Of a stretch of 64,000 bases of DNA, positions 12,075 to 24,000 are shown piece after piece (positions within the stretch are counted from its first letter, which is position 1; every line of letters begins with the position of its first letter). The notes beneath the pieces were generated by a model. It made no database searches and had not been told where the DNA came from. It saw only the letters and a list, made by a program, of their open reading frames with translations. The position numbers and the translations under genes were made by a program. This DNA is from Sapria himalayana. Lineage: Eukaryota > Streptophyta > Magnoliopsida > Malpighiales > Rafflesiaceae. The stretch is from NCBI GenBank assembly GCA_029783825.1, contig JAREIK010001479.1, positions 340,102 to 404,101 on the forward strand, given 5' to 3'.

Positions 12075-12693
12075 GATCAAGAATAATGAGAATATTAGCA
12101 ATATCTTTAGATACATTGATGATGATATCAATTTATATTTCTATTCACACTATCATACCACAAATATCAATTAATCATTAATAATTTTTGATTCATGTCA
12201 TCATGTGATAGTGATATTGTGTTTGTCAACTATTGCTTATTTTTTTGCCGTTATTTTATTTCATTTTGATTAATGCACTATTTATGTTAGACAATGGATT
12301 GCACTTTTAATCATTTTTATTTTTGATGGTTATTTTTTCCAATATGATTTAGAATTATTCATAATATACTTTTATTCTATTTATTTTTTATTGAAATTAA
12401 AAGAAATTTGTAATCTTTTATTTGAACTGAATCAAATAAAATATCCAATCACAATCATGTCATCATGATTTATAATTTAAATTTATATTTAAATAATTAA
12501 ATTTAAAAGTAAAGCTTAAGGCCTAAGACCGAACCAGCCAGCCCACTCTAGGCCAAACATGGCCCTTCACGGCCCAACCCTTTGCCAGACCACCTTTTTA
12601 GTTCTCGTGTCGAGTCCAACACAACATGTTAGTACAACTGTGCCACATTAAAATGAGTCATATCAGCACAACATAGCACATTTGATACCTCTA

Positions 12694-13400
12694 ACTCTAA
12701 CCCAACCCAACTTAAATTTTAGTTAAATTTACACCAAAAGGTAAGGAAGGGTAGCAATTATGGCACCTCCAAAGGATCAATAAAATGTGAGCATTTAATC
12801 AAGTTAGATTAATATTTAGAATTTAACACATATAAAAACATATCTTAAATACTTTAAAAATAATTTTCAATCAAAACAACCCTTCTGATAAAAAATATCA
12901 AGTAAATTCACTACATATTATTATAATGATCAAAGCACGCCAATCACAACTACACCTCTATCACTTATATAGCTATGATACTATATAATAATAAATGTTA
13001 ATAAAAAATATCACATAACTACACTGTCATCCCTCAATTCAAATACTTTTGCCAAAGAAAACCAATAATAATTTGGTTTATCTTAATTATTTGTCACCGA
13101 GGCCCCACCAAAATGTGTTGAAGGTCATGCATGAACATGAAAGGTTGAGTATTCATCCACTTCAATGTCTTTGCGTTTAGATAACAATTATTATCCATAC
13201 CAAGATAAATAGAATAAAATGAATCAACAACAACCTACATATAATTAGTGAAGCATAAATATATATAGAGAGAGAGAGAGAATAAAAAATGTATTGGAGC
13301 ATCGTTCCATGATATAATCACTGATCTACTTAATCTTTGTCATATGAGATAAAAAATGCAATATAATATCAACACCTTAAAATTCCTAACAATAAAGAGC
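12694..13400. other. AT-rich DNA, start of intron 3 of the QUA2-like gene
   Basis: No exon, RNA or repeat terminus is recognisable. It would be intron 3 of the minus-strand gene if its remaining exons lie further left. A short (GA)n run is at about 13267-13281. Confidence 0.5.
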
Positions 13401-13406
13401 TCATAC

Positions 13407-13647
13407 CATTTTCATCCCAATCAATGCCACAGCGAGCACAATGCAGCAAATCAAATACCAGAGAAGGAAATGGCAACTGTTTTGACATTAAAGAAGCAAT
13501 CAATGCTGGAAGCCCTCTTTCAAGAGTAAGTTGTACTTGACTACCAGAAGCCTCATAGTTGGCAATGCACATGGTTAGAAGGCCTTTTGAAAAGAGATGT
13601 GCTCCAAAACTCCCATAACCACATCCTATGTCTAAAATAGTTCTTAT
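13407..13647 (-). CDS. QUA2-type pectin methyltransferase, exon 3 (SAM-binding domain)
   Basis: This minus-strand exon encodes about 80 residues starting IRTILDIGCGYGSFGAHLFS, which contains the SAM-binding motif I (DxGCGxG). It continues with TMCIANYEASGSQVQLTLER and ends ARCGIDWDENG. These are diagnostic of the plant QUASIMODO2/PMT methyltransferase family, Golgi type II membrane enzymes implicated in homogalacturonan methylation. The boundaries are canonical: acceptor TTGCAG before 13647 and donor GTATGAG from 13406 leftward. The frame joins cleanly to exon 2 (phase 0) and leaves one base (G) for the next exon. No further exon was found in the 13.4 kb to the left, so the C-terminal half of the roughly 680-residue family length is missing from this window. 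Confidence 0.85.
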
Positions 13648-13771
13648 CTGCAATACCTTAAGAAATAGTCATGAGTATTTTATAAAAAAGAAGGCATCTT
13701 GAATTATAGAATATGATGCAACATAATGCAGATGTGAAATTATTCTTTTCATCATGTCATAATAAAGAAGC

Positions 13772-16700
13772 TAGAGGTGTCAAACGGGCCGGCCCAGCCC
13801 AGCCTGTTTTTTTTTTAGTACGGGCATGCTTTCGTACCTGGCCCGACACAGTTAAAAAAGCTGGGCCGGGCAGGGCCCGCTCGAGCTGGCCTGGCCATAT
13901 GGGCCAGGCAAAAAAAAAATTTTTTTTATTAATTATTCTGTTTTAATTTTTATTTTAATTATATAAATTTTTAAATTATATATAAAATTATAGATAATTA
14001 TTAATATTAAATATTTATAATATGAAAATTATTAAATTTTAATAAAATTACAAAGTTAAAATTTTTTTTATAATATAATATAAAATTAGTTTAAATTTTA
14101 TTAAAATTATATAATAAAGTTATAAATTTTTAAATAAAAAATTAAAACAAAAAAATAAATAAATCAATAAATTATGTTTAAAAAAATTAAAAAGTAAAAA
14201 AAACATAAGCAAACCAAATAAAAAATGACTAATCAGCTATTAGATACCGAAAGTCCGAACCAAACAAATTAAAATTTCAACATAACGTATAAATAAAGCG
14301 TACAATCAATAAACAACAAAAAATCAAAATCAAAAAACAGTAGATCATCATCAATCGTCAATCGGCATATTATGAGCATCATCAGCTGCAACATCAAGAT
14401 CAATATCATATGGATCATCATCATCAACAATCAACTCCTCCACTATCGCAGTGGATGCGACTACAATCCTTGTCCCAATCCCAGCTCCAGCATGATCAAG
14501 AATGCTAAACCTCGAATCCTCCCAATCCTTCAAACAAGCCAATGCTTCAACAATATCAGGACGTAATCTCGATCTCCTATTCGAAATCATGTTCACTGCA
14601 ACAGAAAAATTAAATTCCGATGCTACGCTCGACACCGGAAGAGTCAGTAGATCTCGTGTCATCCTAGATAACACGGAAAAGGTGGACTCATATAATTTCC
14701 ACCGCTATAATATATCAAGATTCTTAGTATCAAAATGTGATAGGATTGAGCAGTAATCGATATCTTAAGTACCAAGAAAGCTCGCTCCTATGTGATGGTC
14801 CACCCATACGTTTCCCCCTCACTAGCTGAATGAAAAAATCATCATCTCCGAACAAGGTATCAATGTCCGTAATCACAGTCTCACTACTACCACCACCATA
14901 CCTAGTATCGTAGTAAGTGAACAGGTCAGTCAACTTCTCGTGAATAAACCCTTCAGGTGGCTCTTCTAAGTTCATGCACGAGAAAATGTAAGTCAGAGTG
15001 TTTTCTACCCCTTCCACCTTAACCCGAGGATCCGTGCAGGTAGCGAGGCAATAAAGAGATGGAATGGTGGACCAGTACTTTAAGTATTTGGTTTTTATCA
15101 CTGCAATTATATGGCTAAGTGTCAGGTCATTTCGGTACTTCCTAAACATGCTACTAATGTTGCATATGCACCGAAGTGTAATGCAAGTCGTGGACGTATA
15201 AACCGACGAATACATGTTCGTCGTGTCATAAAAAATCTTCAGAAATTTTATAAATGAAATTCCTAAAACCCAATCAGTGTCGTCAATAATAAGCTTGTCA
15301 CTCTTACTATTAACATAGTCGAATATCACGTATTTGTTTCTAACATATGATTCTAACATCAAGTACAAGCAATTCCAATGATGTCTCACATCCGATTGGA
15401 ATTTCTTCTTCTTAAAATTCACAGACAAACAAAGACTACCAAACCCTTGTTGTCTGCGAGGAATACGAATATATTTTAGTGCATTACGTATATTATCCAA
15501 CGCGGGGGAACACACCTTCATACCCACTTGAACAATCAGGTTAATCACGTGACATATGCATCTGACATGAAAGATCTTTCCTAATGGTGCATCTCTAATA
15601 TTCTTAACAAACATGTTAATCGATACTTCATTATTAGATGCATTATCGAATGTGACACTAAAAATTTTATTTTGAATTTTATATTCCCTAAAGATTTTCA
15701 TCATACACTCAAAAATAGCCGGGCCATCATGATGATGAAGAATCTCAGAGAATCCTAAAATTTATTTATTCATAGTCCTGTTAGAATCTAACTAGTTGCT
15801 GGTGAGACATGCATAAGATGATTCATCATGACTTGTCCAGATATCGGACGTCACGGACACCACTCCACTATATGCCATAAATACATTAATTATTTTTTGT
15901 TTTTATAACTTATATATTTTTAGTGTCATTCCTAGATGTGGACCTAGGAATCCTACGATAAGCAGGCTGAAAATATATCTGCATGATGCACACTACCCTT
16001 GGATCTTTCGAAAATCTGATCAGAAGACCCATCAATGTGATAAGTCTAGTCATGTCGTCCCTACCCAACTCGCTGGAGTATATGAAGGGAGTAAACTTTG
16101 AGACTGAACTCGATCCAGCCTCAAAAAATGCAGTGGCAAGTTGAGTTTGCCTAAGATCTAATGGATCATATTTTTTGGTGCATAATTCGACATGCCTCTT
16201 AAGGTGCCCAGTCCCAAACGAACTCTTACATATTAAAAGTCACATACAATATTTGTACTGTACCATTTCTTCTTCCTCACCCCTAACATTTTTTTGTTTT
16301 ATTATATTAAAATGAGTCCAAACTATAGAAATCCTCCTATTTTTTTGTTTTTTAGAAGTTTGGGTTGAGACGACTGAAAAAACCAAAATTTCAGCAGCCT
16401 CAAACCTCTATGTAATATTTTTATTTTCTAAATTTAAATATATTTCATTAATATTTGTCATATTTTAGGATTTTTGTTAATCAAAATAGTTATTTAGAGA
16501 CTATATGACTAATTTTAAAATTTTCTATTTTTGGGCTAAAGAGAGAAACTAGATAGAGAGAGATAAAGTAAAAAACTTAAAATAAATTACCCGACAAAAA
16601 CAGTGAGGTCAGTCACGTGCACGGTGCACCACAGTCAAACTCAAATTCAAAACTGAAGTTGAGATTCCCGAAAATCCAAGCCAAATGCCGAAATCTCAAG

Positions 16701-17196
16701 TCCCGAGAGAGAGGAGCAAGATTTTTGAGATAAAAAATGAGAGCTTTGAGAGAAAAAATATTTATGAAAAGCATAAATGTTATAGAGAGAAAGGGTAAAT
16801 TTTATAGATTAAAGAAAATATTTTCTTTAAAAAAATCATTTTTTTTTATTTTTTTAGTGGACAGAATCATGAGGGCCGTTGGATTCTACCCCCTAGCCAT
16901 TGGAGGCGAGATCCAACAGCTGAAATTTAAAAATTTTTTTAATTTTTTTTTTGCCCGTTGAGGAGGGGGGGAAATTGAATCGGCTCGGGGGACCACGGGT
17001 CGGGTCCAATCAGACCCAACCCACGGTCTTTTTGTGGGAGGGGCGAAGCAAGGGGGAGACGGGACGAATCCGTGCCGGTGTGCCATGCCACGGGCACTGA
17101 ACCGTGCCGGGTCAAGCATGGCACGAGCCCAGGCACGGCCGAACCGTGTCATGCCTCGTGCCGAGCCGAGCCAGGCCGGCCCGGTTGACACCTCTA
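13772..17196 (-). mobile_element. hAT element, copy 1, in an intron
   Basis: The termini are TAGAGGTGTCAA and TTGACACCTCTA, with exact 8-bp target duplications AAAGAAGC (13764-13771 and 17197-17204). Both ends have GC-rich subterminal blocks with GGCACGG/GCCCGG motifs. The transposase reads on the minus strand (14351-16461). At 16859-17000 lies the family's conserved leader with 'GCCGTTGGATTCT' and 'ATCCAAC' arms. The element has the same strand as the host gene. Its identical duplications and intact termini suggest insertion more recent than copy 4. Confidence 0.92.
14351..16461 (-). pseudogene. hAT transposase, copy 1, broken
   Basis: The reconstructed span corresponds to about 700 residues: BED-type zinc finger, RNase H-like catalytic domain and C-terminal hAT dimerisation domain. 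The ATG at 16461-16459 (MTNINE...) is at the position used by the sister copies. Damage: the first zinc-finger Cys is Tyr (VQYKYC, about 16260) and a stop follows; stops lie near 15760 (reading toward lower coordinates); a one-base insertion near 14770 shifts the frame before the C-terminal block. Catalytic positions that survive are the first Asp (SDIWT, about 15845), the second Asp (TFDNASNN, about 15645) and the Glu in VASEF (about 14620). The C-terminal region RRSRLRPDIVEALACLKDW is typical of hATC. The tail is Asp-rich and ends HNMPIDD. Confidence 0.88.
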
Positions 17197-17531
17197 AAAG
17201 AAGCTCGCATGTCTCCATATTATTCAAGACAAGTATGATGTTGTTAAAGTGTTTACAAAAAATGTAGCCAAACCACATGAACCAAAAATAACTCTATAAG
17301 TAAATTGTGATCTGATGCACAAACAAAAATTGTGGTCTCCCACAGAATGAAACTGATGTCAATTGCCAAATGAAATGTTGTAAAAGTTAATCGAATAGGT
17401 TGCATTCTCATTTGTTACTGTCGAACCCCCAAATATCTCATCACTAGAATTACCATGTCTGGGATCAGACACAATGTGACAACATTTTTATCAATATCAG
17501 TTCAGAAACGAGAAGACAAACTTATGCTTAC

Positions 17532-17664
17532 CCCTGCTTGTATTAGATTGGATTCATTTCTAAGCCCAATCATTTCTGCAATTTGGTGGGAGTAATCTTC
17601 CACACCATCAAACATGAGAGAGGCTGAACGAAAAGAAATCTGTTCTTCATCCAACATCATCATC
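17532..17664 (-). CDS. QUA2-type pectin methyltransferase, exon 2
   Basis: This minus-strand exon of 133 bp encodes MMMLDEEQISFRSASLMFDG then VEDYSHQIAEMIGLRNESNL IQAG. The block MMM.EEQISFRSAS is a signature immediately upstream of the SAM-binding motif in the QUA2/PMT family. The first base completes the Arg codon begun in exon 1 (AG|G), and the exon ends on a codon boundary. Acceptor CTACAG (17670-17665 on the minus strand) and donor GTAAGC (17531-17526) are canonical. It lies between the membrane-anchor exon on the right and the catalytic exon beyond the hAT insertion on the left. Confidence 0.88.
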
Positions 17665-17757
17665 CTGTAGCAAAATTAAAAGGAGGCAGCAGAAAAAGTT
17701 TAAAAACAAGTAGAAGTAAATAAAAGATGCTTGTCAACAGGGCAACTTTTGACTTAC

Positions 17758-18287
17758 CTCTTCGTCAAACTACCAGAAGAAAGCACCTCCTGAGCAGTGA
17801 TTTTAACGTTAGCAACCCATATGATATCCTTTCCAGTAGGCCAGCGAAGAGGAATCCTATAATTTTTAGGTGAAAGTAGAAAACAATTTTTGATGGCCCC
17901 ATTGCCACACTGACGGTCATTTCCATTCCTGTCTGGATTCTCAGAGATATTAAAGCAGGGTACATAATATTCAGACTGCTTAGAACAGGGTTCCAATTCA
18001 TTCCATCTTGATGAAACAACAGATAGCCCGCTGATATCCCAGAGGTCTGAAACCAGCTGCTCCTGGAGTCGGTGGTAATTAGGTAATGCAGTAAGAGATC
18101 TGGATGATCTCAAAATCAAAACAGTCCACCAAAAAGAACCCACAAGTGCAAGAATTACTATCACAACCAAGCTCAATTTCAGAAGTAGCATTGTCAGTTT
18201 GTGAAAGCATCTTGCAAGAAATGAATTCGATGCAGGAAAAACATTTTCACTGATAGAAGAGCACTTGGAAGTTTGAAGGAGAAGCAT
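17758..18287 (-). CDS. QUA2-type pectin methyltransferase, exon 1 (membrane anchor)
   Basis: The minus-strand ATG at 18287 opens 176 complete codons plus two bases, ending at the donor AG|GTAAGTC (17757). Residues about 33-58 (MLLLKLSLVVIVILALVGSF onward) form one hydrophobic segment, the signal anchor of a type II Golgi protein. The lumenal stalk then carries RLQEQLVSDLWDI and RIPLRWPTGKDIIW, and ends KITAQEVLSSGSLTKR, all hallmarks of the QUA2/PMT methyltransferases. An in-frame TGA lies a short way upstream, so translation starts at this ATG or at Met33, unless an upstream exon is spliced in; family members often have a longer cytosolic N-terminus of about 70-80 residues. The SAM-dependent catalytic domain follows in exons 2 and 3. 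Confidence 0.85.
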
Positions 18288-19310
18288 GAGTATCGGAGAA
18301 AGGAGACTACAACGTTGTGTGTCTCAGATCGGCAGAGGCTTTCGAGTCCAGCAAATCATGACCATTCGCCATAAATCCTTATCCCTGATATTATTCGAGG
18401 TAAATGCCAATACATTTTCTAGTTTGGAATCCAACCAAAACAATTCAAGTTTCATGAGTTTTTTTTCCCTCAAAAACAAACACGAATTAGACTCTTAGAA
18501 ACGAATAAAGTTCGAAGCTTGCAAGATGAACCATTATTAAAACAAACACCAAACTGAAAACACCCCCGATGTCAATCCCTGATACAGTTTTAATTACTAG
18601 CCAATACAGAGAGAGAGGTATCACCAAGAAAAAAAATCAACATTCTGCGATGGAAGAAGACTCCACAAGCAAGTTATGCAGAAAACAAATTTCGAACATC
18701 GAACCTACGAAGCATACTGCTAGTGTTGACAGCTAGCTAGCCGGGAAACCGGTTGCTGACTCTGGTACACAATTCCACGTGGTGGGCACTGGCGCAGAAT
18801 TCAGAAAATAAATTTCGGATCTGGAGAACAAGGCACCAAAATGGAAAGCACCCGCACGATGAAATTCACCAAGCAAATAAATTACAAAAAACAAACAAAC
18901 AAACAAACAAAAAATCGACATTCAAATACCAGGATAGAAGGGAGAATGAAGATCATTATTTACATTCCAATCTTACTGGATTACATCAGAGTGAATGTAA
19001 ATTGTACGCCCTAAATTTGACTTATTCAAAACTCAATTTAAAACAACTGACATGATATTTGATGGGGGTCACATGAAATTGGAGGTATTAATCTTAGCTG
19101 GGTCAAATGTGTCGTAATTCGTAACAATAGGTTCGCATGGTTTTTTCGAGTCGAAAGGTAGAGTTGAGCAGAGTCATTTTCGATAAAGAAAACGTGGTTA
19201 TAGGAAAATGTAGTCCTTTATAACAGTCAAACCTGTACCAGATTTTGCTATATTGGGAAATCACATCACATGTTGCTGATGAACAACCAATTCAAAACTA
19301 GGATAATGTA
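18288..19310 (-). promoter_or_regulatory. Probable 5' flank / leader of the QUA2-like gene
   Basis: This is upstream of the minus-strand start codon. Base composition is less AT-biased than the neighbouring intergenic DNA, especially at 18300-18360 and 18720-18870, as expected for a plant 5' UTR and promoter. No specific transcription start or TATA assignment can be supported. Confidence 0.35.
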
Positions 19311-19317
19311 ATCAATT

Positions 19318-19422
19318 AGGATATCACATCTTACTGTGATATCATATTGCTGTGTTGGGTGGGGTATCACATCATTCTGAGATATCATATTGCTGTGTTG
19401 GGATATCACATCTTTCTGTGTC
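19318..19422. repeat. Short tandem repeat, about 2.5 units of roughly 40 bp
   Basis: The phrase 'ATATCACATCTTACTGTGATATCATATTGCTGTGTTGGG' repeats with small changes (units near 19320, 19364 and a partial unit near 19401). The GATATC motifs make each unit partly self-complementary. A related ATCACATCACATG stretch lies at 19260. Confidence 0.8.
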
Positions 19423-19429
19423 AAAATGT

Positions 19430-20700
19430 ATCAATAATTATTTAGGATAACGCGGGGAATTCAAACCTTTAAGTTTTTTTTTTTTTTTTTTCTATACAAA
19501 TAAAGCTTTAAAATTAAAAAATATCCAAAAATTCAAAATTATCAAAAAATAAAATACTGAAAATCAATGTAATTAAATGTTCAAGATTCAATTTACAATA
19601 TTGTAAACTCGAATAATACATGTTACAAATATAAACATGCATACATAAGATTCATAAAATATATTATGTTCAAAATTATATTTTATCCAAAATGTATTTT
19701 TAAATGATATGAAATTTTAAATATCACAAATCTAATATAAATAAATAAACATGCATTAGAATAAGATGGAAGCAACCCGAAAATAAAGATTGGTTTCAAA
19801 ATTAATTCTCATACCCACAAGTAAATTAATTAACTTTTCTATAATTTTTGTAATGAGTAGATATTTTGAATTTACTCTTGAATTATTATATCAATAGGAT
19901 ATAATATTTTGTGGTTTACCAAAAATATTTTCACTATTAATATAAAATATGCCTTAATTTTAATTTAGAAATGTGATTTTCAATTTTAACCCAATTTGAA
20001 GTATAAATTGATTTTTTTCAATTTTCAATATACTAAAACTATAAAATTAATCCTACTTGATTTTAATTCCATTATAATTAGTATTTGAATTCCAATCACA
20101 TGAAAGTTATATGTCAATCCAAAAAAAAAGTATATGTTAATTCTCAAAATAATAAACACATTTATTTTGATAATTTACTAAATATGCACAAATATTATTC
20201 TACCCTTATGATAGAATAGTCAAATTATTCGTATTATTATCAAACAAAGCCCTAGTTCAATTATTGTCCACAAATAAAAACTATAAAATATAATAAATAT
20301 CACATGATGACTTGAAGTGTTGGATTAATCGCATGAACACAACATGAACATAAATATTGATTTGTACAAACAATGTTTTCTTTATTAATCACATGAACAC
20401 AATTTTTTTATAATTTCAGAGTAATTCTAAGTTTCTTGTTACACAATATTAATCACAAACACAACATGAAAATTGTACGAACACCATACCAACACCTCAT
20501 GGGTATCACATGAACATCATATGAATGTTGCATAAATGTCGCACCAGCACCTCATGAATACACGTTACCAGAGAAATTGAAAGAAATTAGGAATTAAAAA
20601 GAAAAACACCATTGAAACTTTAAAAATTTTTCAAAAACCAAAACCTTTCCAAAAAACTCTCTGTCCAAACTAAATTTTCCTGTTCCCCAAGCTTCAAATG
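19430..20700. other. AT-rich intergenic sequence, nothing recognised
   Basis: Contains a T homopolymer at about 19475-19490 and repeated short 'CACATGAACACAACATGAA' phrases at 20330-20530. No coding sense. Confidence 0.55.
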
Positions 20701-20703
20701 TTA

Positions 20704-21070
20704 GAATATCTCTAACGGGCTCGCTAAAAACAGTATGTTTAATCTTTTGTTGAGTGTGGTTAGAAAATTAGGGCTCCAACGCGCTCGCTATCCCGCTCGC
20801 ATATTTGCCCTCTCATCTTCTCACTCTATAAATATAGCGAGCGTTTATTGCTCAGCAAATCATTTTTTTCCTTAAAAAATTATTACCATCTTTGATATCC
20901 ACTGGTTCCAGCGACACCATTAGCAACAAAAACCCAACTTTGCACCACACCTTCGGTATTTTGTTGAGCTTGGTTGGAGTAAAATTTGAAGTGTTGTTAA
21001 CTAAAATACTGAATTGAATAATTAATTATATTTTAATTAGTTATTTTATTGATTGTGGTTAGATATGCTC
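20704..21070. mobile_element. Tourist-like MITE (PIF/Harbinger type)
   Basis: A 367-bp segment is bounded by GAATATCTCTAAC and its imperfect inverse GTTAGATATGCTC (10 of 13 positions match). It is flanked by the trinucleotide TTA on both sides (20701-20703 and 21071-21073). A TTA duplication and 'GAGCATCTCTAAC'-type ends are typical of Tourist MITEs. The interior has repeated GCGCTCGCT/TAGCGAGCG phrases and two TTTGTTGAG.TTGGTT phrases. No coding sequence. Confidence 0.7.
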
Positions 21071-21073
21071 TTA

Positions 21074-22740
21074 CATAAGGTTTTTAACAAAAAAAAATTA
21101 TAACACAGCTCCAAAAATGGATAGCCCATTTTAGATAAAATGGGCTCTATTTTATTGAAAGGAATGAGGTTGTTCCCCTTTATTTTCTAAGTCACATACA
21201 CACTTGAGATTAAGAATTTGAGGTGGATGTGACTTTTGTTTATTTACAAAACTCACGCACATGTGGTCCCCATCATGACCCATTTAAAAAACATTTATTT
21301 TTCTTTTTAATTTTTTATTTTATTTAAATCTGTTAAAAACACTCTCATTTATTGAGAGCACCTCAAATGATCCAATTAAGCAATTTTAATAAAACATACA
21401 AAAAAATGATACACCTTAGATAAAATTCAAACAAAACTAATAATAAAATAAATTACGTAGTTTGCCGAAAATCTTGGCAGATTCAACAATCTCTCCTTCT
21501 ACTCTAATTGGATAGACTGAGGTGACTATTGGTTAAAATTTAAAGTCATTGTCATGGGTAATTCAGTTTCTCTCATATACTCCAAAATTGATTCTCGTTG
21601 CTCATACAATAAAGGAGTTCTCAAAAATTAAATATGCCCAAGCAACAACCTGAGACTTATAAATTTCTCTCCAAGCCATCAGTTCTCTCTTAATCTAAAT
21701 GATCTTCGAAAGTCATTTAAGTAAAAGTTTTAATGTTTATTTTCAAATCATAAGCTCTTCATTGATCAATACAATCCTTAGTAGTGATTATAATAAAGGC
21801 ATGCCATAAAGGATTCATTTGAGAATCCTACTTGTCTTGGAATAAGTACTTGAGAAATATAAATTGATCATCTCAATCTCCTCAAATGAATGGGTAAAAA
21901 AATATGATCATACGACTCTCCTTAGTCATATTGAATATCCTCCCATCATTGGGAAATTTTGGGATAGTAAGTGTGAACTATTTTCCTATGAAAAGTAAAT
22001 CATCCAGATAAACATATCCAAATCTATTTATCACAAAATCAAAATTCATAATTTTTTTCCAAATATTCACTCGAATCGGGCTAACCCTAGGCTTAGGTAA
22101 CATGAAAAGAATTTACCATTATACCTATCACTATATAGTCAATGACCCTTTGATCAATTTCCATTAGCTTTTATCAAATCACTTCACATGACACATACCT
22201 TACAATATATTCTCATGGATAGTGGGTTCATCTGAATAGTTTGGATATATCGAATATCCTTGCGAATCAATTGACATCTCATATTGGTATATTGACAAAT
22301 GTCCTTGATATCAAATACTCTTTATGTCCCATCATCACATATCTTTATTAATTTATAGTCCTCAGGCATATATGTCATAAACTAATAAGGATTCAGAGTG
22401 ATATACAAGGTAGAGGCCAAATATGTCACATAGCCAATTTCTTAACTAACTTTTTCATATAGTTCAAAACTACTCAAAGAATGATATCACCCTCGATGAC
22501 AAATATATCAATACCCTTCTGACCCTATCTCTCTTTCTATGTATCTCTTTGAGTTTTTTCTATTAGGATAATATATCTTGAAGTGTCCTATTTGCTTACA
22601 TTAGTAATACTTCGCCATGAGTTTATACTTCTCCTTGAAAAAACACACTTTTTTCTCCCAATGTGAGTTTAATATTCATCCTTCTCATCTTATTTTACCT
22701 TAGAAATAAAGATGATGTTTAGTATGCCAAATATTGAATA
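21074..22740. other. Unassigned AT-rich sequence
   Basis: The region has somewhat higher complexity than its surroundings (21440-22620), reminiscent of decayed coding DNA, but no frame gave a recognisable domain. Confidence 0.45.
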
Positions 22741-22744
22741 ATAT

Positions 22745-24000
22745 TATTTATTTTGATGATTATCTATGGTGTATTTATATAGAAAATGACTTTAAATAGA
22801 ATACTTTTATAAAATTATAATTTTGATGAATCATGATAAATATAGTGAAATTGAGGAGTTTTCATGTGAAAAATTATTAAAGTCATAGTATTATTTGTGC
22901 TATGACTTTGTTTTTCCATATTTAGCTTATAAGAAAGTTTGGACACCTATTATTGGTCAAAATGCTATACAAATAGTTATGGAAATCTTTATATGTCACA
23001 ATTTTACTATTTTATTGACACAATTATTTTACAATGTAGTATATATTTTTTAGATGTAAAACTTTCTTATAGTGACAAATACACTATCTCATAAGATTTT
23101 GTATGGCTAGGATATTAATATTATGTTATAATAACTAGGAATTCTATTAATACCAATGGTCATGACATCCTCCACCACTATAACTTTCTTATTATAGAGC
23201 CACCAAGAGTAAGGCAAAAGTCAAAACTATGATATCTTTTAGTTATCGAGCACTATATCTTTTAGTTATAAACATTTCTAGAGAACATTTACATAGGTTG
23301 TGATCTATTATAGGGATGTGCCTTTTGCTTTGGAGAAATGGCTCATAGCTGATTCCTAGTACTATGACTTTGAGTTATATAAATGAAATGTACAAGCAAC
23401 AATTATTTTCTAGTATCATCACTTAATGTTATATAAATGAAATGGCTCATTCCAAATGATGTGACTTCATGATACAGAGATAAAATGTATAATTATAGTC
23501 ATTCTTAATGTCATGGAAATCTAAAGTAAGATATAGACCAAAGTTGTGGCTCATTCTTAGCATTATGACTTTGTATTACAGAGATTAAAAGTCAAAGCTA
23601 TGATATTTTTAAAAATTTATGACTTTCCACATAAAATTTATACCAAACTATTCGAGTTTAAGAGTAGAAAACAAGAGATTTTCAAAAAAAATCAAGGCTA
23701 TGAAAAAAGTGACCAAATTTTATGGTTTGAAAGCATAATTTTGCCCAACTATAGTGGCTATTCATGAGCAAATAAGTGATGCAAAGCATAAGCATAAACA
23801 CTTATAGGGTAAAGTGAATTTGACTCTCATCTAGATAAAAATCTGAGGTGCTTGAACAAGAAGTATAGATTTAGGATTTGATTCTTAGATTTTTTTAAAA
23901 GATAACATTGAGAACCCAAAATTCCATGGGATATATATCAAATTTTCTTATGTGAATTCTACTTTAATATTAGGCTAAATTAAGATCTATGATTTGAATC
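22745..24000 (+). repeat. Dispersed repeat copy 1 with CATGACTTT-type subrepeats
   Basis: Runs parallel to 30090-31330: TATGACTTTGTT..ATCTT...AGCTTATAAG, GGTCAAAATGCTATACAAATA..TATGG, a zone with repeated 'AGTCATTC..AATGTCATG' and 'TTATAGAGATAAAAT' phrases, then GTGATGCAAAG.ATAAGCATAAA and GAACAAGAAGT. The subrepeats recur every 50-60 bp. They resemble transposon subterminal repeats, but no terminus was identified. Confidence 0.65.

Larger units (their letters stand above)
8940..12693 (+). mobile_element. Ancient decayed hAT element (copy 4)
   Basis: Reading along the plus strand, this stretch aligns by eye with the better-preserved hAT transposases at 25571-27689 and 46000-48114. Anchors include CTTAACCCAAG (about 8960), AAACCCAACTT (9173), GGATTCCTAGGCCCA (9363), TTTTCATTCTCATAAT (9576), CCATTAGG...TTTCATGTTAGATA (9890), CCTATGTTTGTCTAC (10040), TGACTACGTTAATA (10149) and ACTTAGATACTAATTACT (10694). 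The sequence is riddled with stops and C-to-T/G-to-A type changes. The right end is a GC-rich subterminal zone ending TTTGATACCTCTA at 12693. The left terminus was not found. A partial internal duplication of the 'TCATCCTCATGATGG' region lies at 9570-9790. The element is interrupted at 11021-12074 by a younger relative. Confidence 0.75.
13648..17531 (-). other. Intron 2 of the QUA2-like gene, holding a hAT element
   Basis: This 3.88 kb intron is bounded by a donor GTAAGC at 17531-17526 and an acceptor TTGCAG next to 13647. Of its length, 3425 bp is the hAT element at 13772-17196 plus an 8-bp duplication. The intron without the element would be about 450 bp, so the insertion enlarged it roughly eight-fold. 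The splice sites and exon frames look undamaged. Confidence 0.8.
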
